From Micrococcales bacterium (GTDB lineage Bacteria > Actinomycetota > Actinomycetes > Actinomycetales > Cellulomonadaceae): a stretch of DNA of 64,000 nucleotides. Made by a program: the position numbers and the translations under genes. The notes under the pieces were generated by a model. It worked only from the letters and a program-made list of their open reading frames with translations. It ran no database searches and was not told where the DNA came from. Where the stretch lies: NCBI GenBank assembly GCA_009777345.1, contig WRMB01000013.1, positions 1 to 64,000 on the forward strand. Reading direction: 5' to 3'. Position 1 is the first letter of the stretch. Every line of letters begins with the position of its first letter. Positions 1-8,171 of this stretch are shown in pieces.

Positions 1-117
<117 letters not shown>

Positions 118-161
118 CCGAGCGTCCCCGGCTGCCGACCTGTCTACATTTTGAGACAAGG

Positions 162-192
162 TTGACAGAAGAGAGCGGAGCCAGGGTAAGCT
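162..192 (+). promoter_or_regulatory. Candidate promoter of the secreted-peptide/ABC operon
   Basis: A perfect TTGACA -35 hexamer at 162-167 is followed after about 17-19 bases by a weak -10 (GGTAAG or TAAGCT, 185-192). This places the transcript start roughly 40 bases before the AAGGAGG ribosome-binding site at 234-240. The -10 is poor, so only the -35 is convincing. Confidence 0.4.
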
Positions 193-245
193 GCTTGTTG
201 TGGCAAGGTGTCACACAGTAGTTGACCGGCACTAAGGAGGCCCTC

Positions 246-515
246 ATGAGGAAGACGCTGGCTGCCGTGATGACGGCAGGGATCATTATGCTCGGTGGCG
301 TTGTAGCGGCGCAACCAGCTGCCGCCGCTGGTTGTACGTATGCCAACCTGTCTTCGACGAAGGTGCAGAACAAGACGTGCACCTACGGGGCGTACGCCTA
401 CAAGGGGAGCAACAATACGTGGTACCAGAACGGCAACTGGGTGACGAAGAGCAAATACTCCTACAACTGGAGTGCTTTGTGCTTCGTCAACCCGGGCATG
501 CTCGGGATCGTCTGA
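246..515 (+). CDS. Small secreted peptide, candidate bacteriocin-like product
   Basis: An 89-residue protein with a classic Sec signal peptide: MRK, a hydrophobic stretch, then an AxA-type site near residue 28 (PAAAA before GCTY). The mature part is about 60 residues, rich in Tyr, Asn, Thr and Trp, with three cysteines. ATG 246 is chosen because AAGGAGG lies 5 bases upstream; an upstream in-frame TTG has no such site. It is the first gene of a coupled operon with a lipoprotein, a HlyD-like adaptor, an ABC ATPase and a permease. That layout resembles small-bacteriocin loci with dedicated ABC systems. I found no match to lactococcin 972 signature residues, so the bacteriocin role is inferred from context; a structural or signalling peptide is possible. 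Confidence 0.7.
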   Translation: MRKTLAAVMTAGIIMLGGVVAAQPAAAAGCTYANLSSTKVQNKTCTYGAYAYKGSNNTWYQNGNWVTKSKYSYNWSALCFVNPGMLGIV

Positions 516-516
516 C

Positions 517-1113
517 GTGACCAACCGAAACATTCGGTGGCACGCGAGCGTGGCGGCCAGTTTGGTATTGGCCGCCACGCTCGCGGCGTGCAGCACGTCT
601 GGCCAGGCCGGGCCGACCTCGAGCAGGTTTACCGGGCCGTGGGCGAGCGATCTGGAGCAGATGAGCAACACCTTTGACAGTGAGTTCGCCACCCAGGTGT
701 TTGCCGACAGCGTGATCACCGAGCAGGAGATGCTCGAGGGCAAGCAGCTGCTTCAGGAGTGCTATGCCGCTGCCGGTCTCGAGGCGACATGGGACGAGTA
801 CGGGCGGGTCGCTGTCAGCGGGGCGAATCCTTCTGACAGCGCGCCGCCGGAAGCGATGGGCCGGTGTGCCTTCGCTGATGGTGGAGTGGTGGTCATGTAC
901 TATCAGATGCTGATGAATCCGCAGAATGAGGACGACTTCGCCCTTCGCGCCAGCTGCCTGGTACAGGAAGGCGTGGTGGAGCCCGGCTTCACCGGGCAGG
1001 ATCTGCAGCGACTCTACGACGCTGACGAGACGATGCCATGGCCAGAGACCGACCAGGCTGCCCAACGGTGTCTCCTGGATCCGCTTGGGGTCGGACGGTC
1101 AGCAGGCGGATGA
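517..1113 (+). CDS. Secreted lipoprotein of unknown function
   Basis: A 198-residue protein. GTG 517 lies one base after the TGA of the preceding peptide gene, implying translational coupling. The N-terminus has a lipobox (LAAC, Cys about residue 25), so the mature protein should be lipid-anchored on the outer face of the membrane. The body is acidic, with four or five cysteines (CYAAAG, GRCAF, SCLVQ, RCLLD) that could form disulfides. I do not recognise a family. Position between a secreted peptide and its probable exporter suggests an immunity or chaperone-like role, but nothing in the sequence proves it. A longer start at 472 would overlap the peptide gene and bury the signal sequence. Confidence 0.75.
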   Translation: MTNRNIRWHASVAASLVLAATLAACSTSGQAGPTSSRFTGPWASDLEQMSNTFDSEFATQVFADSVITEQEMLEGKQLLQECYAAAGLEATWDEYGRVAVSGANPSDSAPPEAMGRCAFADGGVVVMYYQMLMNPQNEDDFALRASCLVQEGVVEPGFTGQDLQRLYDADETMPWPETDQAAQRCLLDPLGVGRSAGG

Positions 1114-1128
1114 GGTGCGTGGCACGAA

Positions 1129-2172
1129 ATGGCTAAGTCGGGGCCTGCGGCTGCCGTCGGGCTGGCCGTCATGGTTGCGCTCGGCGTCGGGGTGGTGGGC
1201 GGGGCCTGGCTGACGCGCTCGCCCGTGCCTGACGCGCTACGTCCTGGCAAGGATCTGTCGCTCGTCCCGGTGACTGAACGGGCCTACGACGACGCACGCA
1301 CCGTACACGTGACGGTGACGAGCGAGCCTGCTCGCGACCTGACAAGCCCGACCAGTGGTCGGGTGAGCTCGATAACCTGTGCCCCAGGCGACGAGGTGGC
1401 TTCAGGGAGCTCGGTCCTGGCGGTCGACGGTGCGGGTCTGCTCGCCTTGGCGACCGCAGTGCCACCCTGGCGTGACCTGCGGGTAGGCGACAAGGGCGAG
1501 GACGTCGCGGCCCTCAACGCCGAGCTAGCGCGGCTGGGTTTCGGTGCACCAGTGTCCGACACCGTGACCCAGGGCACCGTGCGGGCCTACCAGAAGGCGG
1601 CCAAGGCAGCGGGTGCCGCGCTGCCGACCGCCTCGAAGATCACCGCCTCGGCGATCTTGTGGCTGCCGATGGCACAGGTCCAGATCGGTCAGTGTCCGGC
1701 GCAGCTCGGCGACACCGTAGCCGTGGGCGAGCCGCTGCTGACCCTGGTCCCGGGGCATGGTGCGCGGGTCACAGCACTGCCCACGGACGCCTTTCCGGGC
1801 GAGCGCGTCCTGGTGGTCGACGGCACCTTGGTGCCCGTCGGTGGCGACGGCGAGGTCTCAGACCCGCAAGCGCTGGTCGTCATTCTCACGTCGAACCTGT
1901 ACGCGGAAGCGAATCCGGACGAGGACGGCACCCGACAGCTGTCGGTGAGCTGGGCGCTGGCGGACCCGGCCACGGTGCTTGTCGTCCCACCTGGTTCGGT
2001 CGTGGGCGCTGGTACGCAGCACACCTGCGTGGTCGACGTCGACGAGACGGTGCATCTGGTACGTGTCGTCGGTTCGGCGCTCGGGCAGACCTTCGTCGTG
2101 CCCGACCGCGTCGATGACGGGCTGCCAGCACAGGTTCAGGCTGGGCCGCCGTCGACGACGCGGTGCGAGTGA
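1129..2172 (+). CDS. HlyD-like adaptor with peptidoglycan-binding domain, ABC exporter component
   Basis: A 347-residue protein with one N-terminal membrane helix (about residues 8-28), then a biotinyl/lipoyl-like hairpin region (SGRVSSITCAPGDEV). A peptidoglycan-binding domain 1 segment follows, with LRVGDKGEDVAALNAELARLG at about residues 118-138. A second barrel-like half follows. This is the usual build of actinobacterial periplasmic-adaptor-like partners of MacB-type ABC transporters, linking the permease to the cell wall. The stop overlaps the ATPase start. Ribosome-binding site is weak; ATG 1129 is chosen because the helix follows at once. Confidence 0.8.
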   Translation: MAKSGPAAAVGLAVMVALGVGVVGGAWLTRSPVPDALRPGKDLSLVPVTERAYDDARTVHVTVTSEPARDLTSPTSGRVSSITCAPGDEVASGSSVLAVDGAGLLALATAVPPWRDLRVGDKGEDVAALNAELARLGFGAPVSDTVTQGTVRAYQKAAKAAGAALPTASKITASAILWLPMAQVQIGQCPAQLGDTVAVGEPLLTLVPGHGARVTALPTDAFPGERVLVVDGTLVPVGGDGEVSDPQALVVILTSNLYAEANPDEDGTRQLSVSWALADPATVLVVPPGSVVGAGTQHTCVVDVDETVHLVRVVGSALGQTFVVPDRVDDGLPAQVQAGPPSTTRCE

Positions 2173-2801
2173 CGAGAATGCGTGTCATCGCCGACCGGCT
2201 GGGCCATCGGTTCGCGCGTCAGCCGTTCCTGTTCCAGAACCTGAACCTGGACCTGACGCCAGACAACGTGTACGCCCTGACCGGCCCTTCGGGGTCGGGC
2301 AAGAGCACCCTGCTCTCTCTGCTGGCCGGGTGGTTGGCCCCGACCGAGGGCACAGTCCGGCTTGATGGCGTCGATCGGGTGGGCTGGGTGTTTCAGAACC
2401 CGCACGGGGTGGCCCGCCGCTCGGCAGCCGACCACGTGGTGCTCCCGCTGCTCACCCAGGGCCTGCGTCGCGGCGAGGCACTAGGCCGCGCCCGCGAGCT
2501 GCTCGCGGACTTCGGTCTCGGGAACGTCGTCGACCGAGACTTCGCAGCCCTGTCTGGCGGTGAAGCGCAGCGGCTCATGCTGGCCCGGGGTATCGCCGCC
2601 CGCCCGGACCTGCTGCTCGTCGATGAGCCGACCGCCCAGCTCGACACTGTGACCGCTGCGGTAGTCAACCGAACCTTGGGTGCTCTGGCACGACGAGGTG
2701 TGATCGTGGTCGTAGCGACGCACGACGCCGCGACCCGCGACGCCTGTACGACCACGATCGACCTGACTGCTTGCGGCGACCCGGTGCGGGAGGTCTCGTG
2801 A
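2169..2801 (+). CDS. ABC transporter ATP-binding protein
   Basis: About 210 residues with all ABC motifs: Walker A GPSGSGKST, Q-loop VFQNPHG, signature LSGGEAQR, Walker B LLLVDEPTAQLD and an H-loop (VVATHDA). It belongs to the MacB/LolD-like group that energises FtsX-like permeases. GTG 2169 forms a GTGA overlap with the adaptor stop; GTG 2163 and ATG 2178 are alternative starts in the same frame. The following permease starts in a GTGA overlap with this gene's stop, so adaptor, ATPase and permease are almost certainly made together. Confidence 0.88.
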   Translation: MTRMRVIADRLGHRFARQPFLFQNLNLDLTPDNVYALTGPSGSGKSTLLSLLAGWLAPTEGTVRLDGVDRVGWVFQNPHGVARRSAADHVVLPLLTQGLRRGEALGRARELLADFGLGNVVDRDFAALSGGEAQRLMLARGIAARPDLLLVDEPTAQLDTVTAAVVNRTLGALARRGVIVVVATHDAATRDACTTTIDLTACGDPVREVS

Positions 2802-3862
2802 GATGGGTCGTCGGCGAGGCGGGCCGGAACCTCGTGTCGGGCACGACTCACGCACTGCGCTACGCCTTGGTGCTCGCTCTCGTCCTCGGCACCCTCGTCG
2901 TGGCCGAGGTCGCTGGTGTGGACACGATCCTTGCCCGAGCCGAGGCATACCGAGACTCAGGCGGATCCGTGCTCACCCTAGAGGCCGCTGGACGGGTCGA
3001 CGGCACAAGGTGCCAGGCGCTCGGCGATATCCCGGGTGTGCGAGCAGCCGGGGCGCTGCGCGCCGAACCGGACACTCTCGTCGCGGTGGTGCTGCCGCGC
3101 GGCCCGATGGCCACGTACGCGGTCACCGACGGTTTCCTCAAGGTCGTGCACGCCGAGCGGGTATCGACTGCCGGTGTGGTGGTGTCGCAGAACGTCGCCG
3201 ACAGCCTCGGGTTGTCGCACGGGTCGGACCTGGCCACCACATCCGGGACGACGACCGTGCAAGGCACCTTCGCCTGGCCAGACGACGGCCGCCGGTCCGG
3301 GTTCGCCTACGCCGCTCTGGTCCCGACGCAGGCGGACGAGATATACGACCAGTGCTGGGTCGATGCCTGGCCGGTCCCCGGCAACCTTCCAGCCCTGATC
3401 CGTACCACGGTGCTACCAGCCTCCGACAGCTCTGGCCAGATCAGCGTGTCGCGGCTGAACACAACCCTGGGAGCCAGCTTCGACGGGCACGATCTCTACC
3501 AGAGCCGGGTCACTCGTTACGCGGTCGTCGCTGGCGTGCTCGCCAGCATGCTCGTCGGGTTGGTATCGATACGGACACGACGCCTCGAACTGGCCTCAGC
3601 CCGGCACGTCGGCACCAGCAGCCTTGCCCAGCACCTGCAGATCCTCATCGAGACGGCCGTCTGGGTCCTGGCCGCTGGGATGTTGGCTGCCGCCGCGACC
3701 GGTACCACGATCGCGCTGGCGCACGGGCACGACAGCGGTGCGCTCGTGGCAGCCGCGATCCATGTCGGCGTGCCGAGCCTGCTCGCGGCGTTGCTCGGCG
3801 CGCAGCTCGCAGTTGCCCTGACACGCGAGCGGCACCTGTTCCAGTACTTCAAGAACCGGTAG
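2798..3862 (+). CDS. FtsX-like ABC transporter permease
   Basis: A 354-residue membrane protein: one helix near the N-terminus (about residues 17-38), a large extracytoplasmic region of roughly 200 residues with two cysteines, then three C-terminal helices (starting near residues 240, 283 and 325). This is the MacB/FtsX permease plan, in a short version. GTG 2798 overlaps the ATPase stop as GTGA. It completes an adaptor-ATPase-permease exporter behind a small secreted peptide; substrate could be that peptide or an antimicrobial to which it gives resistance. After the gene, 129 bases separate it from the convergent oligoribonuclease gene, with nothing recognisable. Confidence 0.82.
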   Translation: MRWVVGEAGRNLVSGTTHALRYALVLALVLGTLVVAEVAGVDTILARAEAYRDSGGSVLTLEAAGRVDGTRCQALGDIPGVRAAGALRAEPDTLVAVVLPRGPMATYAVTDGFLKVVHAERVSTAGVVVSQNVADSLGLSHGSDLATTSGTTTVQGTFAWPDDGRRSGFAYAALVPTQADEIYDQCWVDAWPVPGNLPALIRTTVLPASDSSGQISVSRLNTTLGASFDGHDLYQSRVTRYAVVAGVLASMLVGLVSIRTRRLELASARHVGTSSLAQHLQILIETAVWVLAAGMLAAAATGTTIALAHGHDSGALVAAAIHVGVPSLLAALLGAQLAVALTRERHLFQYFKNR

Positions 3863-3991
3863 CTATGGGTGCCTCCCCGACCGATGTGCTCATCCAGCCC
3901 GACAGCGAGATGGTGCGTTACCGTCGCCCGCAAAGGTGCGCGGGCCAGCCCTGGGCGGACCCGTGCGGGGGTGCTGGGCAGACCGGGCGTC

Positions 3992-4633
3992 TCAGCGGGT
4001 GACGGAGGTGGCGGTGATCTCGGCGGCGATCCGGCGGGCCTCGGCGGACTCCGGGCCGGGGGCGGGCGGGAACAGGGCGGCGCGGTAGTAGCGCAGCTCG
4101 TCGATGGACTCCAGGATATCGGCCAGGGCGCGGTGGCCGCCGTGCTTCTCCGGGGAGGCGAAGTAGACCCGGGGGTACCAGCGCCGGGCGAGCTCTTTGA
4201 TGCTGGACACGTCGATCACCCGGTAGTGCAGGTGCTGGACCAGCTCGGGCATGTCGCGGTCGAGGAACGTCTTGTCCGTCCCCACCGAGTTGCCGGCCAG
4301 CGGGGCCCGGCCCGAGTCCGGTACCCAGCGGCGCACGTAGGCCATGACCTGTGCCTGGGCGTCGGCCAGCGTGGTGCCGTCGACCAGCTGGTCGAGCAGA
4401 CCGGACGTGGTGTGCATGGTCCGCACGAAGTCGCCCATCTGCGCCAGCGCCGCGTCCGGCGGGGCGACGAGCACGTCGATCCCGTCGTCCAGGGGCACGA
4501 GCTCGGAGTCGGTGACGACGACGGCCACCTCGACGAGAGCGTCAGCGCTCAGGTCGAGCCCCGTCATCTCGCAGTCGACCCAGACGATCCGGTCCGAGCT
4601 GGGGGGGCCGTTCGAGTCTGGAGAATGGGTCAC
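3992..4633 (-). CDS. orn: Oligoribonuclease
   Basis: A 213-residue DEDDh 3'-5' exoribonuclease that degrades di- to penta-ribonucleotides, including pGpG and nanoRNAs, in the cytoplasm. The first exo motif is WVDCEMTGLD (Asp20, Glu22). The middle motif is GNSVGTDKTFLDRDMPEL. The last motif EKHGGHRALADI supplies the catalytic His and Asp. Length matches the family (about 180-215). The C-terminus carries a short Ala/Glu-rich extension. Its start overlaps the end of the upstream membrane-protein gene by four bases. Confidence 0.95.
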   Translation of the reverse strand: MTHSPDSNGPPSSDRIVWVDCEMTGLDLSADALVEVAVVVTDSELVPLDDGIDVLVAPPDAALAQMGDFVRTMHTTSGLLDQLVDGTTLADAQAQVMAYVRRWVPDSGRAPLAGNSVGTDKTFLDRDMPELVQHLHYRVIDVSSIKELARRWYPRVYFASPEKHGGHRALADILESIDELRYYRAALFPPAPGPESAEARRIAAEITATSVTR

Positions 4634-5349
4634 GTACCTACCCTAGTGCTCGGGCTGGCAGTCCGGTCGGCTGGGGTCGAAGACCGAGAACCGAGGGTCG
4701 CGACCCAGGCCACGGTCGGCACGACGACCAGCACCGTCGCCCCTATCCAGACCGCCGTCGACCAGCCCGCACCGGCCCACCGGGTGGCCGCTAGGGTCAC
4801 CAGTCCCGCGATCAGGCCGACGACGAGCCGTTCGGTCCACTCGCGCCGGGGAGGCTCGCGCGGCGGAGGCGGTTCCGCCCGGCTGTGGGCCGGGGGCCCT
4901 GCCGGAGCCTCGTCCCGGCGTTCGGGCAGGTGCCGCAACCAGTCCAGGTGGGCTTCCTCGGCCTGCTCGACCTCGCTGGGGGTGCGCTCGGTGACGACCG
5001 CGGTCGGCTCGGTCGGGTTCTCCCGCCGCGGTCGGGGCTCGGCGGCCAGGTCGGCGGTGGTCTCCCAGCCGAACGGGTGGTCGGCCAGCCGTTCCGGCCA
5101 GCCGCCGACCCCGACCTCGGGCGCGGGCCCGACCTCGGGCAGCCGGTCGACGGGCGCGGCGTCCGGCGGCAGCGCCGTCCCGACCGGGGTCGGCGACGAC
5201 GCCGTCCCGACGGGGAGAGCTCCCTGGTCAGGGGGCACGTCGTGCACGGCAGGCGCGTATGCGGACGGGTCGAGGCCCCCGTCCGGCGGCTCGTGGTCGG
5301 GACGGGTCGGATAGGCGTCTGGAGGCGTCGCCGACGAGTGCCGACCCAC
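4630..5349 (-). CDS. Proline-rich protein with two C-terminal membrane helices
   Basis: A 239-residue protein. The first 170 residues are disordered in appearance, rich in Pro, Ala, Asp and Glu, followed by a basic patch (PPRREWTERLVVG). Two hydrophobic helices at about residues 176-193 and 196-216 lie close together, and the tail is short and polar. The arrangement suggests a cytoplasmic unstructured domain tethered to the membrane. No family is recognised. The overlap with orn implies co-transcription, not necessarily shared function. Confidence 0.65.
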   Translation of the reverse strand: MGRHSSATPPDAYPTRPDHEPPDGGLDPSAYAPAVHDVPPDQGALPVGTASSPTPVGTALPPDAAPVDRLPEVGPAPEVGVGGWPERLADHPFGWETTADLAAEPRPRRENPTEPTAVVTERTPSEVEQAEEAHLDWLRHLPERRDEAPAGPPAHSRAEPPPPREPPRREWTERLVVGLIAGLVTLAATRWAGAGWSTAVWIGATVLVVVPTVAWVATLGSRSSTPADRTASPSTRVGT

Positions 5350-5426
5350 CTCAGATCTCCGGTCTGCGGACGCTGGTCACGTCTCCGATCGTCCCATCGA
5401 AGGCGGGGCCGCGCCCGGCGAGCGCG

Positions 5427-6353
5427 TCAGTCCAGCGGTACCCGGATCATGCCCTCCTGGGCGATCGAGGCGACCATCGTGCCGTCCGCGGTGAACACCC
5501 GGGCCTTGCCCAGGCCGCGGCCGCCCTGGGCGCTGGGCGAGGACTGCGCGTACAGCAGCCACTCGTCCACCCGGGCCGGGCGGTGCCACCACATCGCGTG
5601 GTCCAGGCTGGCCACGGACAGGCCCGGCTGGGACCAGCCGAGCCCGGATCGCCGCATCGACGGTTCCAGCATCACCTGGTCGCAGGCGAACGCCATGAGC
5701 GCCCGGTGCAGCACCGGGTCGTCGGGCAGCGGGGTGCGGGATTTCATCCACACCAGCTGACGGCCGGTGGCGCTCGGCTGCCCCGTCAGGTACAGGGCAC
5801 CGCCGACGTGGCGGACGTCGAACGCGGTCTCCTGGCTCCAGTACCGGGCCACCGGGTGGTCGATGCGAGCCAGCACGTCGGCGGCGGTGGGCACCTCGTC
5901 GGGCGACGGCACCAGGGTGTCGTCGCGGGGGCCGGGCATCGGTTCGTGGTTGTCCAGACCGGGCTGGTCCACCTGGAACGACATGGTCGCGGACAGCAGC
6001 GGCTGGTCGTGCTGCACCGCGGTGACCCGGCGCACGGAGAACGACCGGCCGTCGCGCAGCCGTTCCACGCCCAGGCCGATCGGTACCTGCGAGTCGCCGG
6101 GCCGCATGAAGTAGGCGTGCATCGAGTGGGGCAGCCGGTCGTCGGTCACCGTCCGGGCGGCGGCCAGCAGCGCCTGGGCCAGCACCTGACCGCCGAAGAC
6201 GCGCCCGCCGGGCTGGGGCAGGCTGGTGCCGACGAAGACGTCGGGCTGGTCGGCCACGGTGACGAGGTCCAGGGCGGCCAGCACCGCCGCGACGGCCTGG
6301 CGGTCTGTCGCCTGCGTGGGGCCGGTCAGGGGCGGGTCGGGCGGTGGCGTCAT
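5427..6353 (-). CDS. tesB: Acyl-CoA thioesterase II (TesB-like)
   Basis: A 308-residue double-hotdog thioesterase hydrolysing acyl-CoA to free acid and CoA. Family features include GGQVLAQALLAAARTV, HSMHAYFMRPGD and a C-terminal hotdog with SLDHAMWWHRP and GRGLGKARVFTADGTMVASIAQEGMIR. The catalytic Asp is likely in SLDHA. Start ATG 6353 has a good GGAAGGAG site; the frame remains open about 100 bases further without a better start. It is divergent from the EIIA-like gene across about 290 bases, in which I see no clear site. Confidence 0.92.
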   Translation of the reverse strand: MTPPPDPPLTGPTQATDRQAVAAVLAALDLVTVADQPDVFVGTSLPQPGGRVFGGQVLAQALLAAARTVTDDRLPHSMHAYFMRPGDSQVPIGLGVERLRDGRSFSVRRVTAVQHDQPLLSATMSFQVDQPGLDNHEPMPGPRDDTLVPSPDEVPTAADVLARIDHPVARYWSQETAFDVRHVGGALYLTGQPSATGRQLVWMKSRTPLPDDPVLHRALMAFACDQVMLEPSMRRSGLGWSQPGLSVASLDHAMWWHRPARVDEWLLYAQSSPSAQGGRGLGKARVFTADGTMVASIAQEGMIRVPLD

Positions 6354-6642
6354 CTCGGCTCCTTCCGGTTCGGACGGGTGTCGGAGCAACCATAAGGGCG
6401 CCTGCCAGCTCCGCGCGCGCATGCGGGTGGGCTGACGGACGGAGGAAGCCCGCACCGCACGACGCGCCGGGACAACAAAGGACCGGCCCGTCCGCGGTGG
6501 TCACGACCTGGTCATGGTCCGGTCATGGCCGGGGTTGCTCGTGCGCGGAGTTCGAAGACACGTCCTAGGCTGGGGTTATGACCCGTGCCGCCCAGCTGTT
6601 GACGACCCTCGGGCCGCCCAGACCGACCGGATGCGGTGAGCC

Positions 6643-7110
6643 GTGCGCATCGTGAGCCCGGTCCCTGGGACGGCCCGGACGCTGGCCGACGTGCCCGACC
6701 CGATGTTCTCCGAGTGCGTCGTCGGTCCGGGGGCGGTCGTCGAGCCGTGGCACCTGGCCCGGATGACGGTGCGCGCACCCTGCGACGGGATCGTCGCGGC
6801 GGTGCACCCGTACGCCTTCGTCGTCGCGGCGGCCCCGCGGATCGCGGTGCTGGTGCAGGTCGGTATCAACACGATGAGCCTGGCCGGGCGGGGGTTCTCG
6901 GTGTACGTCGCCGCCGGGGCGCGGGTCACGGCGGGCGACCGGGTGCTCAGCTGGTCGCCGGTGGAGGTGGCGGACGCCGGACTGTCCACGCTGTGCGTGG
7001 TCGTCGCGCTGCAGGCCGAGCGTGACCAGGTGACCGCGCTGGCCGTGCCGGGGGCCGCGGTGGAGGCGGGCGACCCGGTGCTGGACTGGCCGCAGCGGCC
7101 CTACGACTGA
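6643..7110 (+). CDS. EIIA-Glc-like protein lacking the phosphorylation histidine
   Basis: A 155-residue protein matching the EIIA(Glc)/Crr fold: SPVPGTARTLADVPDPMFSE at the start, then APCDGIVAAVHPYAF, then GINTMSLAGRGF, and GDPVLDW at the end. In active EIIA the phospho-acceptor His sits in a V/I-H-x-G-I-D-T motif. Here the corresponding codon (6856-6858) is CAG, giving Gln72, and the following Asp is Asn76. The second active-site His is retained as His55. The protein is therefore probably not phosphorylated by HPr and may be a regulatory pseudo-enzyme or a decayed copy. No EIIB or EIIC domain is adjacent. Start GTG 6643 is assumed from the conserved N-terminus. Confidence 0.85.
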   Translation: MRIVSPVPGTARTLADVPDPMFSECVVGPGAVVEPWHLARMTVRAPCDGIVAAVHPYAFVVAAAPRIAVLVQVGINTMSLAGRGFSVYVAAGARVTAGDRVLSWSPVEVADAGLSTLCVVVALQAERDQVTALAVPGAAVEAGDPVLDWPQRPYD

Positions 7111-7130
7111 CCTGCGGGACTGCGCTGCGG

Positions 7131-8171
7131 TCACTCCGACCGGTCGGGGTCTGACGGCTCGGTGGTCGGTCTGGTGGTGGTCGGCCCGTCCGGCCCGGTG
7201 GGTCCTGGCGGCCTGGTGGTCTGGTCGTACCGGAGGGTCCTGACGCGCTCGGCAGGGGTGTGGGCCAGGTCCCACAGGTCGCGCTGCCCGGCCAGGGGGA
7301 TACCGGCCTCGGCCAGGGCGTCGCGGATCGCGACCCGCAGCCGCCGGGCCACCTCCCACTGCCGAGCTGGTGAGGTGCGGACCTGCACGCGCAGGGTGAC
7401 CGCCAGGGCGGTCAGCTGTTCGATGCCGGTGACCTGCGGTTCGCCGTGCACGTCGGGGTCGATGTCGGGGTCGGCGACCACCTGGGCCGCCGCGGCGGTG
7501 AGCAGGTCGCGTACCTGGTCCACGTCGGCGAAGTAGTCCACGTCGACGTCCAGCGTGGCCGCCGCCCACTGCTGGGTCTTGTTGGCGACGCGGGTCACCG
7601 ACCCGTTCGGCACGAACCACAGGGTGCCGTTCTGGTCCCGGATCTCCGTCACCCGCAGGCCGACCGCTTCTACCGTGCCCGAGGTGACGCCGACGTCGAT
7701 GATGTCGCCGACGCCGTACTGGTCCTCGGCCAGCATGAACAACCCGGCGAGGAAGTCCTTGACCAGCGTCTGCGCCCCGAAGCCCAGCGCGACGCCGACT
7801 ACCCCGGCCGAGGCGATGAACGGTGCCAGGCTGACCCCCAACGAGTCCAGCACCAGGAGTATGACGATGGCGCCGACCAGCAGGGACGCGACCGAGCGCA
7901 GCACCGACCCGACCGTCTTGGCCCGCTGGGCCCGGCGGGCGGTGGCCAGCGGGTTCACCCGGTTGAGCGTGGCCAGCAGATCGGAGGACTGGCCCGGGTC
8001 GCGGGCCAGGCGGACCGTCGTCCAGGCGATGACCTGGCGCAGCACCACCAGCACCAGCAGCCCGGCGACGACGTACAGGCAGATCCGCAGCGGTATGCCG
8101 ACGAACCAGTCCTGCCAGGTCTCCGGCCCGTCGGAAGCAGGGCTGGGCGCGGGGCTGGGAGCGGGGGTCAT
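7131..8171 (-). CDS. MscS-family mechanosensitive channel
   Basis: A 346-residue small-conductance mechanosensitive channel. It has three predicted helices (about residues 28-48, 95-117 and 121-145). The last is the pore helix, with the family run GVVGVALGFGAQTLVKDF. The beta domain follows with FMLAEDQYGVGDIIDVG and VPNGSVTRVANKT. The C-terminus is a polar Pro/Thr-rich tail. Its ATG overlaps the stop of the peptidase gene as ATGA, so the two are co-translated. Confidence 0.93.
   Translation of the reverse strand: MTPAPSPAPSPASDGPETWQDWFVGIPLRICLYVVAGLLVLVVLRQVIAWTTVRLARDPGQSSDLLATLNRVNPLATARRAQRAKTVGSVLRSVASLLVGAIVILLVLDSLGVSLAPFIASAGVVGVALGFGAQTLVKDFLAGLFMLAEDQYGVGDIIDVGVTSGTVEAVGLRVTEIRDQNGTLWFVPNGSVTRVANKTQQWAAATLDVDVDYFADVDQVRDLLTAAAAQVVADPDIDPDVHGEPQVTGIEQLTALAVTLRVQVRTSPARQWEVARRLRVAIRDALAEAGIPLAGQRDLWDLAHTPAERVRTLRYDQTTRPPGPTGPDGPTTTRPTTEPSDPDRSE

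Noticed and set aside
246..515. Lactococcin 972-family bacteriocin assignment
   Set aside because: Signal peptide, size and ABC context fit, but the family's Gly-rich start and C-terminal Ala-Ser pattern are absent, so only a general secreted-peptide call is made.
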